Assembly (NCBI RefSeq): GCF_007970805.1 | Contig: NZ_CP042433.1 | Span: 3,410,001-3,474,000, forward strand | Source: Flavisolibacter ginsenosidimutans | GTDB taxonomy: Bacteria > Bacteroidota > Bacteroidia > Chitinophagales > Chitinophagaceae | DNA length: 64,000 nucleotides | Direction: 5' to 3' | Shown: positions 58,356 to 64,000 of the stretch, piece by piece | Layout: each line of letters opens with the position of its first letter | Position numbering within the stretch: the stretch's first letter is position 1 | The notes under the pieces: model-generated | Databases searched by the model: none | Told to the model about the DNA's origin: nothing | What the model saw: the letters and a program-made list of their open reading frames with translations, nothing else | Program-made: the position numbers and the translations under genes

Positions 58356-59540
58356 CTATTGCACAAACAATTGCTGCACGCAAGAAGCGCCGGTGGAGAG
58401 TTCGGTAATTTTTACATAGTAGGTTCCGCGTTGCAAAGCAGCCAATTGTTTAAAATCCGTTTCGGCCACCTGCACGTCTTTGTTTGTTACAAGTTGCCCT
58501 GCCGTATTGGAAACCTTTACGGAATACATCCCCGCTTTGGCCGCAACAAACTTAACGCCCACAGCACCCGTTGACGGATTGGGATAAAGGCTCACCGTTG
58601 AAAACAAAGGATTGGCAAAATCTACCAAACGCACTTCGGAGTAGCGGTAATAACCGTCAAGCCATTGTTGCTTCACACGAAAATAATAACGGCCGTAGTC
58701 GTTTGGCTTAAGAGCATAGCCGTATTGATAAACCGGTTTGGCCAGCGTTGTTTCTTTGTTCAAAACGGCCGCAGGGGAAAAGCTTTGCCCGTCGCGGCTT
58801 ACCTCTATTTCATAAAAATAATTGTCGCTGCCGGCCTCGGCTTCCCAGCGCAAGCCGGCACCGGTGTTGCCCTTCTTCATCACCGAAAAGTTTTTCAGTC
58901 CCAGCGGCAGGCTGGAAATTGGACAAGTGCAATATTCAAAGCGAAAGTTTACATAGGTGGAGGTGCGCATATAAGTGGCTATGTCGCCGCTCCCCGATAC
59001 ATTGGTCGTTACGTTAATATCGTAGTCGTACGCCACGCTGTCGGTACCGTAAAAAGCCGAGATGGCGGTGGAATCAGTAAGCGTTCGCACCATCTGCTGG
59101 CGCATGATGGTGTCTTTGCCGTTCGAATAAAAGTCGCTGCCGGAGTTCGGAACGTTATCGTTGGGTCCAAGCGGAAAAGATTGCGTGCGGTTGTAACTGT
59201 TGGTAAGCGAAGGTGTCAGGCCGGGACCGGCCATGGCATCGCTGCGGTCGTACGTGCGGGAAACCGTATAAGGGCTGCTCAGGAGGTTTTCAAAGGACGT
59301 CGTATCAATTATTGCCGTCATGGTAACAATCAGCTTTACGCAGGTAAGCATGCCCGATTGCGCATCGAACTTTGGAAATTTAATTTGCTTGTGCGTAGTG
59401 CCGGAAGGAAAGCGAACAGTGGTGTCGTAAGCCGTAGCGCCGGGTGCGCCGCCGCCGATGCATTGGGCCTGGCTTTGATGAGCAAGCAAAAGCAGGACAA
59501 AGAATGGTGTTAAAGTGAAGGCGGAGTAGAGTTTTTTCAT
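58356..59540 (-). CDS. T9SS type A sorting domain protein
   Basis: 394 aa. Signal peptide LTPFFVLLLLAHQSQAQ. The first about 200 residues hold strand-rich sequence with Thr/Ser-rich surface (unknown domain). Residues about 215-300 resemble a fibronectin-like domain (LRWEAEAGSDNYFYEIEVSRDGQSFSPAAVL, in part; YYFRVKQQWLDGYYRYSEVRLVDF). The C-terminal about 75 residues are the type A sorting signal: VSLYPNPSTGAVGVKFVA, ending GTYYVKITELSTGASCVQQLFVQ (in part). It is secreted by the type IX system and anchored or released at the surface. Confidence 0.9.
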   Translation of the reverse strand: MKKLYSAFTLTPFFVLLLLAHQSQAQCIGGGAPGATAYDTTVRFPSGTTHKQIKFPKFDAQSGMLTCVKLIVTMTAIIDTTSFENLLSSPYTVSRTYDRSDAMAGPGLTPSLTNSYNRTQSFPLGPNDNVPNSGSDFYSNGKDTIMRQQMVRTLTDSTAISAFYGTDSVAYDYDINVTTNVSGSGDIATYMRTSTYVNFRFEYCTCPISSLPLGLKNFSVMKKGNTGAGLRWEAEAGSDNYFYEIEVSRDGQSFSPAAVLNKETTLAKPVYQYGYALKPNDYGRYYFRVKQQWLDGYYRYSEVRLVDFANPLFSTVSLYPNPSTGAVGVKFVAAKAGMYSVKVSNTAGQLVTNKDVQVAETDFKQLAALQRGTYYVKITELSTGASCVQQLFVQ

Positions 59541-59732
59541 AGGTTGATGATTCGGATAAGGAAATCAAGTTCACCCGGTAAAAATAGAACAGCGCAAAGC
59601 CGGTTGCAAGTGTACAACTGCGGGAAGTTGAAATGAATAAAATAGCAAATAACTATCGGAGAGTTACGCAACGCCGCCTGCTATTTACGGCGCAGTCTTA
59701 CGTGAAATATTTAAGCGGTTGATAAACAAAAA

Positions 59733-59754
59733 GGCCGCACGTGTATGTGCGGCC
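59733..59754 (-). terminator. Terminator of the porin-like gene
   Basis: GGCCGCAC pairs with GTGCGGCC, 6-nt loop; on the - strand followed by TTTTTG. Confidence 0.85.
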
Positions 59755-59773
59755 TGTAAAAAAGTTGTTTCGA

Positions 59774-60280
59774 TTAATGGAACTTATAAATACCGGTTAA
59801 GCCGAGATGTGCGGTTGTACCACCGTTGGTAAACGCCTGGTAGCCTAATGCAAGTTGAAACTTACTGGTATTGTAACCAACCTGAGGTTCGTAGGTGAAT
59901 GAGCTACCACCGCCTGACTCAGTGCTGAACGTGACACCAGCTTTGCCACCAATAAAGAAGTCAGGTGAAGGATAAACACGAACGCCAGCAAGAACCGGAA
60001 TAAAACCAGTCGAGGGAATTTTAAAACCGGCAATTGTTTTTCCAAGCCACTCTTCATAACCTGCGGTTAAGGTTCCGGAAACTTGTGGTGAAAACATGTA
60101 CTCGCCTTGCAGTTCTGCACCAATAACAAAGCTGTAAGCGTTGTGAACATCACCAACAGGCAGGCCTACGCGTACGCCACCACCAAATACGAATTCACTT
60201 TCTTTAGCTGCTGAAGTTTTCTGTGCGTTTGCGGCAAATGAAACCGCTACGATCGCCAATGCGAAGAGGATTTTTTTCAT
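59774..60280 (-). CDS. Outer membrane beta-barrel (porin family) protein
   Basis: 168 aa from the ATG at 60280. Signal peptide ILFALAIVAVSFAANAQ. The mature part is a small 8-strand barrel of the OmpA/PorT-like class: FVFGGGVRVGLPVGDV, LQGEYMFSPQVSGTLTAGYEEW, GVRVYPSPDFFIGGKAGVTFS, QLALGYQAF, ending in the aromatic C-terminus LGLTGIYKFH. Ligand unknown. It has a well-formed promoter upstream. Confidence 0.85.
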   Translation of the reverse strand: MKKILFALAIVAVSFAANAQKTSAAKESEFVFGGGVRVGLPVGDVHNAYSFVIGAELQGEYMFSPQVSGTLTAGYEEWLGKTIAGFKIPSTGFIPVLAGVRVYPSPDFFIGGKAGVTFSTESGGGSSFTYEPQVGYNTSKFQLALGYQAFTNGGTTAHLGLTGIYKFH

Positions 60281-60307
60281 AATTGTTAGTTTTAAAATTT
60301 TCGGTCG

Positions 60308-60339
60308 CAAAGATATTTGTCGAAACAAAACTAACAAAA
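60308..60339 (-). promoter_or_regulatory. Complete -33/-7 promoter of the porin-like gene
   Basis: On the - strand TTTTG (60335-60339), 19 bases, TATCTTTG (60308-60315). Both boxes and the spacing match the Bacteroidota sigma-ABfr consensus, the best match in the window. Confidence 0.8.
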
Positions 60340-60462
60340 GCTTTTCCCGCCCTAAACATTATTTCTCCACAAACCGTTTTAAAGTCCGTATGAACGGTTA
60401 TTTACAATCGCCAACGGTTGCAACGAAGAGGCGTGTGTTTACTTAAAAACTTTTACCTTTCT

Positions 60463-61182
60463 ATGTCAAACAAACAACGTATGAACTACCTGCTTGCGGC
60501 TCTTGCCTTTTTTGTTTCAGTCCCTTGTTTTGCACAGCGCACCGTTAACGTAGACAAAACAGACGGACTTCCACACGATGCATTTGCTGCTGTCAACGGC
60601 GAAGCTTTCGTCAATACAAAATTTGTCCGCCTTACCGAAGGCTCTCCTTACTTTAAAGAGGCCTGGCTTAGCGGCGTGGGCATTGATGCAAACAACAATC
60701 GTTACAAAGCCGCCCCGCTTCGCCTGGATTTGTACGACAACCAGGTTCATTTTCTTGACGCTTACGGCACGGAAATGATTTCCACAACCGCTTTGAAACA
60801 AGTTACCCTGAGCGATAGCCTTGCGGGCAAGACCTATCGCTTTTTTCACTTCTCGCTTTTCCCTTCGCGGCCGCCCCGGCAGGGATGGTACCTGCAGTTG
60901 GCTTCGGGCAACGTAGCCCTGTATCAATACTTTGTAAAGTCGGCCAGCGAATGGCAACCCTATAACGCCGCCACCAAGGAACAACGCATCATGACAATAG
61001 AAGAATATTATCTTGTTAAACCCGGTTCCGTTGAGCAGGTTAAAAAACCAAAGGACCTTCTCCCGCTTCTGTCCGACAAACAAAAAGAACTTGACGCCTG
61101 GCTTCGTACCGCAAACACCAAGGGCCAGTCAAATGCCGAACAACTAAGCGCTTTGGTAAACTACTACAACAGCCTGCAATAG
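60463..61182 (+). CDS. Exported hypothetical protein
   Basis: 239 aa from the ATG at 60463; a second Met at 60481 gives an equally good signal peptide (YLLAALAFFVSVPCFAQ). The box TACCTTTC at 60454-60461 nearly touches the first ATG, which makes the second start attractive. The mature part is not recognised: DGLPHDAFAAVNGEAFVNTKFVRL near the start, a strand-rich middle and a Lys/Glu-rich C-terminal helix (LLSDKQKELDAWLRT). Confidence 0.65.
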   Translation: MSNKQRMNYLLAALAFFVSVPCFAQRTVNVDKTDGLPHDAFAAVNGEAFVNTKFVRLTEGSPYFKEAWLSGVGIDANNNRYKAAPLRLDLYDNQVHFLDAYGTEMISTTALKQVTLSDSLAGKTYRFFHFSLFPSRPPRQGWYLQLASGNVALYQYFVKSASEWQPYNAATKEQRIMTIEEYYLVKPGSVEQVKKPKDLLPLLSDKQKELDAWLRTANTKGQSNAEQLSALVNYYNSLQ

Positions 61183-61245
61183 CAACACCTGTTTACCGCC
61201 GCGTTTTGCCGGCACAATTGCACACGCAGGCACGGGACAAAGCCT

Positions 61246-61253
61246 TATATTTG
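61246..61253 (+). promoter_or_regulatory. -7 box upstream of the 81-aa gene
   Basis: TATATTTG, exact TAnnTTTG match; start codon 85 bases downstream. Confidence 0.45.
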
Positions 61254-61337
61254 TTTTTGAACCATGTTCGCTTTTCTTTTCAAACAAATCGCTTACTGCA
61301 CAAAATTTGCGGCCTTCACTTACAGGAGGAGTATGGT

Positions 61338-61583
61338 ATGACGCTGTGTGAATTTTCGCTTTTGCCCGAAGAAGAAAAAACCGCTCTGTTATACGAACAG
61401 GGCGTTTACATTGGCAAACGTAAACGAGGAGGCACCACCGTGCTTTTGTATCAGCTTGAAGGTTTTTATGCAGAAATTTACTACCGTCAATACAGGCGTG
61501 TGGTTGACCGTATCCGGTGCTTTGCCGGTACGGAAAGACTTGACCCCTACCTGACGGAGATTGACGTAGAGCATTTGGTATGA
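61338..61583 (+). CDS. Small hypothetical protein with SD-like site
   Basis: 81 aa from the ATG at 61338. AGGAGGA at 61324-61330 sits 7 bases before the start, a textbook Shine-Dalgarno site that is rare in this phylum and fixes this start over the longer frame from 61206. The protein is soluble, basic and Tyr-rich: LPEEEKTALLYEQGVYIGKRKRGGTTVLLYQLEGFYAEIYYRQYRR (in part). Not recognised. It precedes a receiver protein by 37 bases. Confidence 0.65.
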   Translation: MTLCEFSLLPEEEKTALLYEQGVYIGKRKRGGTTVLLYQLEGFYAEIYYRQYRRVVDRIRCFAGTERLDPYLTEIDVEHLV

Positions 61584-61599
61584 AGCGAAGCGAGCCTTT

Positions 61600-61607
61600 T
61601 ATCTTTG
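61600..61607 (+). promoter_or_regulatory. -7 box of the receiver gene
   Basis: TATCTTTG, with TTTG 22 bases upstream (61574-61577); ATG 12 bases downstream. Confidence 0.55.
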
Positions 61608-61619
61608 CCACAAGCCGCC

Positions 61620-62072
61620 ATGACTATGACCAAATACACAACCTCAAAACACATTGTGGTTTACGCCGACGATGATCCGGACGACGTTGAGTTGGTGCAG
61701 GAAGCCTTTGAACAGTTTGCCAGCAATGTGGAGGTCATTACCTTTGCCGATGGCAGCCGGGCTTTGTCCTACTTGCGCAACCTTACCGAAGCCGACCTGC
61801 TTCCCTGCCTCATTATTCTTGACGTGAACATGCCCGTGCTCAACGGCAAGGAAACTCTTCTGCGCCTGCGCCAGCTCCATAAATACGACAACGTGCCGGT
61901 AGTGCTCTTCACCACATCGTCAATGCCAGTGGACAGGCAATTTGCTACGCACAACAACGCCGGCTTTGTTACCAAGCCTTTGGGCTTCGAACAAATGGAA
62001 ATGATTACGCATTCGTTTATTGATCATTGCTCCGAAGAAACACAGAAGAAGATAAGGAGGATGGGAAGCTAG
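61620..62072 (+). CDS. Single-domain response regulator (Rcp1-like)
   Basis: 150 aa. Receiver with DDDPDD acidic cluster at residues 17-22, phospho-acceptor D68 (LIILDVNMPVLNG), the Thr pair in LFTTSS and Lys in GFVTKPLGFEQ. Members of this Rcp1-like group usually partner hybrid or phytochrome-type kinases; none is adjacent. The start gives a short N-terminal extension (MTMTKYTTSKH); a Met two codons later is possible. Confidence 0.9.
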   Translation: MTMTKYTTSKHIVVYADDDPDDVELVQEAFEQFASNVEVITFADGSRALSYLRNLTEADLLPCLIILDVNMPVLNGKETLLRLRQLHKYDNVPVVLFTTSSMPVDRQFATHNNAGFVTKPLGFEQMEMITHSFIDHCSEETQKKIRRMGS

Positions 62073-62155
62073 TTGATTGGTTGACTGGTTCAGTAGTTGA
62101 TAAGTCAGAAAAGACGAATCAACCGGTCAACAAGCTAACCAATCAACCAACTCAA
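62072..62155. repeat. Inverted repeat of 8-bp words (locus I)
   Basis: Left: four words GTTGATTG, GTTGACTG, GTTCAGTA, GTTGATAA (62072-62103). Right: five words GAATCAAC, CGGTCAAC, AAGCTAAC, CAATCAAC, CAACTCAA (62116-62155). The best perfect pairing is 11 bases (62072-62082 with 62137-62147); the first left word begins on the G of the receiver's TAG stop codon. Confidence 0.85.
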
Positions 62156-62175
62156 TAAAGCCGTAATTTTTCGGC

Positions 62176-62802
62176 ATGAAATACACGCTTCTTTCTGTCT
62201 GTATTCTTGCCCTTGGCGCCTGTGGAGACAAGCCCGCACAAACGCAAGCCTCCTCGCAACCAAACGTCATTCGCGATTCAAACCTCGTTAAAAAAGAAGC
62301 CGCTAATCCCTACGTTCCGGTAGATGTGTCGCCGATGGACATGCTTTACTACCCCACCGATTACCCCGTAAAAAAAATGAACGAACAAGCAAAAGGCTCG
62401 CCGGTGGCGCGGGTCATCTACAGCCGTCCGCACCGCGGCGGACGAACCTTGTTTGGCGGCCTTGTGCAATGGGGACAACCCTGGCGGCTCGGTGCTAACG
62501 AAGCCACTGAGGTTGAGTTTTTTCAACCGGTGATCGTTCAAAAAAAGCGCATCGAAAAAGGGCGGTATGTTTTGTACGCCATTCCCTTTCAGGATCATTG
62601 GACCCTTGTGTTGAACAGCAATCTTTTTTCCTGGGGCCTGAAATTAAATCCGCAGGATGATGTAGCCCGCTTTGACGAACCGTCAACCGCCGCGCCGCAG
62701 TTGATTGAATACTTTACCATGGATTTTGAAAAAACAGCAAGCGGCGTCGATTTAATCATGGCCTGGGAAAACACCGAAGTTCGTTTGCCCATTCAATTTT
62801 AA
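62176..62802 (+). CDS. DUF2911 lipoprotein
   Basis: 208 aa. Lipoprotein signal LLSVCILALGACGDKPA (lipobox Cys 16). DUF2911 blocks: SPVARVIYSRPHRGGRTLFGG, PWRLGANEATEVEF, KGRYVLYAIPFQDHWTLVLN and FEKTASGVDLIMAWENTEVRLPI (in part). Family function unknown, widespread in Bacteroidota periplasm. The asparagine synthetase gene starts 3 bases after its stop. Confidence 0.92.
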   Translation: MKYTLLSVCILALGACGDKPAQTQASSQPNVIRDSNLVKKEAANPYVPVDVSPMDMLYYPTDYPVKKMNEQAKGSPVARVIYSRPHRGGRTLFGGLVQWGQPWRLGANEATEVEFFQPVIVQKKRIEKGRYVLYAIPFQDHWTLVLNSNLFSWGLKLNPQDDVARFDEPSTAAPQLIEYFTMDFEKTASGVDLIMAWENTEVRLPIQF

Positions 62803-62805
62803 AGC

Positions 62806-64000
62806 ATGTGCGGGATAGCCGGCATCGTTGCAAAACAAGTTGCGCAAGACGCGCAACAACAAGTGCGTAAAGCAACGGCTGTGCTTGCGCACCGCGGACC
62901 GGAAGAAGAAAACTTTTGGACGAACAATGACCAAACTGTTTTCTTCGGGCACCGGCGGCTTTGCATTCTTGATTTAAGCAAGGCAGCATCGCAGCCCATG
63001 GGTTACGCCGGTCGCTATACCCTTGTGTACAACGGCGAAATTTATAATTACCGCGAACTAAGAAAAGAACTCGAAGCGGAAGGTTGTTCGTTTCATTCGC
63101 AATCCGACACGGAAGTTGTGCTCGTTGCTTACGCAGCCTGGGGTTCTTCTTGCTTGCAACGTTTCGACGGTGCTTTTGCTTTTGCCATTTGGGATGAAAA
63201 AGAACAAATACTTTTTGCAGCCCGCGACCGCTTTGGCGAAAAACCTTTCTTCTTTTTTTACGACAACGAACAATTCGTCTTTGCCTCTGAGCCAAAAGCT
63301 TTATGGGCCATGGGCGTTGAAAAAGAAGTGAACAAAAGCTTGTTGTATAATTTTCTTACGCTTGGTTATACAAGCAATCCTTCGGATGCAACCGAAACGT
63401 TTTACAACAACATAAATAAATTACCGGCGGCGCATTCACTAACGTGCTCGCTTCAGAAAAACGCCTTGCACACGCACTGTTATTGGCAAGTGTATGTTGA
63501 CGTGAATAAGACCGTTTCCGAAGAAGACGCCACAGAACAATTCAAACAATTATTTGCCGACAGCATCCGCAAGCGTCTGCGCAGCGACGTAGCCATTGGA
63601 ACAAGTTTAAGTGGCGGATTGGACAGTTCGTCCATCGTTGCTTTTTGTGCGAACGAGACGGCCGAACAATACACGCACAAATGTTTTACGGCTTCGTTTA
63701 GTGGCTTTGAAAAAGACGAAACAAATTATGCCTCGCTTGTTGCAAAGCAGTTCGGCTTGCAACATTTCACCACAACCATCACTGCGGATGAAGTGCCTTT
63801 GTTAATGGACATGGTGGCCTCACAACAAGACGAGCCTTTTTCATCGGCCTCTGTGCTTGCGCAATACAAAGTTTTTAAAGCCGCGAAACAGCACGGTGTA
63901 ACCGTTTTGTTAGACGGCCAAGGCGCCGATGAAATTCTCGGCGGTTATCGTAAATACTACAAGTGGTGGTGGCAGGAATTGTATCGCACAAACAGAAAAC
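62806..64000 (+). CDS. asnB: Asparagine synthetase, glutamine-hydrolysing (3' end outside window)
   Basis: Partial, about 398 residues visible, frame open to the window end. Converts aspartate, glutamine and ATP to asparagine. The N-terminal amidotransferase domain starts MCGIAGIVAKQ with nucleophile Cys2 and continues with HRGPEEENFW, RLCILDLSKAASQPM, YNGEIYNYRELRKEL and DTEVVLVAYAAWG. The synthetase domain has the PP-loop SLSGGLDSSS near residue 265 and LLDGQGADEILGGY. Related enzymes act in cell-surface polysaccharide or peptide assembly, so only genes beyond the window could separate those roles. Confidence 0.92.
   Translation, partial: MCGIAGIVAKQVAQDAQQQVRKATAVLAHRGPEEENFWTNNDQTVFFGHRRLCILDLSKAASQPMGYAGRYTLVYNGEIYNYRELRKELEAEGCSFHSQSDTEVVLVAYAAWGSSCLQRFDGAFAFAIWDEKEQILFAARDRFGEKPFFFFYDNEQFVFASEPKALWAMGVEKEVNKSLLYNFLTLGYTSNPSDATETFYNNINKLPAAHSLTCSLQKNALHTHCYWQVYVDVNKTVSEEDATEQFKQLFADSIRKRLRSDVAIGTSLSGGLDSSSIVAFCANETAEQYTHKCFTASFSGFEKDETNYASLVAKQFGLQHFTTTITADEVPLLMDMVASQQDEPFSSASVLAQYKVFKAAKQHGVTVLLDGQGADEILGGYRKYYKWWWQELYRTNRK

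Overview
The window reads as a piece of a Bacteroidota chromosome, most likely a Chitinophagaceae-type bacterium. The evidence is a type IX secretion sorting domain (58356-59540), two large outer-membrane beta-barrel proteins with an N-terminal carboxypeptidase-like domain (20282-22738, 42064-44502), families common in this phylum (DUF2911, DUF4920, DUF4114, DUF6958), near absence of Shine-Dalgarno sequences, and many copies of the Bacteroidota promoter box TAnnTTTG just upstream of genes. No rRNA, insertion sequence, prophage or CRISPR array was seen. One tRNA (Phe) is present.

Layout. 1-11.6 kb: end of a RecQ helicase gene, tRNA-Phe, a DUF4114 lipoprotein, a BI-1 membrane protein, alanine dehydrogenase, TsaE, a copper P-type ATPase, a second RecQ and a receiver-only response regulator. 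11.9-16.7 kb: two small proteins, uvrB, recA, a DUF4920 protein. 16.9-26.6 kb: a membrane protein with a GYF_2-like domain, a beta-barrel/LytS kinase/LytTR regulator set, a Crp-family regulator, an operon of F420-reductase-like, DoxX and YceI proteins, and a secreted protein. 26.6-30.2 kb: 5-oxoprolinase genes pxpB, pxpC and pxpA with an NRAMP-related carrier. 30.2-42 kb is the most accessory-looking part: two similar modules (small soluble protein, membrane protein, HisKA_3 kinase, LuxR regulator), a lone LuxR HTH protein, a DUF2235 lipase with two membrane coiled-coil partners, an AT-rich orphan, a protealysin-like protease with its emfourin inhibitor, and a 77-aa/Cys-rich pair. 42-54.5 kb: a second beta-barrel protein, an M20 amidohydrolase coupled to a beta-lactamase-like protein, superoxide dismutase, TadA, SixA, RpoN, a metallophosphoesterase, an AT-rich lipoprotein with inverted flanks, and yidD-rnpA-rpmH. 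54.7-64 kb: an L,D-transpeptidase, lipoproteins, a KdnB-like dehydrogenase, a T9SS cargo protein, a porin-like protein, a receiver protein, DUF2911 and a truncated asparagine synthetase.

The most unusual signal is not a gene. At least eight intergenic regions carry short arrays of degenerate 7-bp or 8-bp words. Most have a reverse-complement arm nearby, and in two the word order differs between the arms. Each locus has its own vocabulary, but some vocabularies recur at two loci. Two arrays reach into stop codons of flanking genes. I do not recognise this as a named repeat class.

Coordinates follow the most plausible start codon. Where an upstream in-frame extension exists but runs through non-coding sequence, the shorter start was chosen and this is stated.
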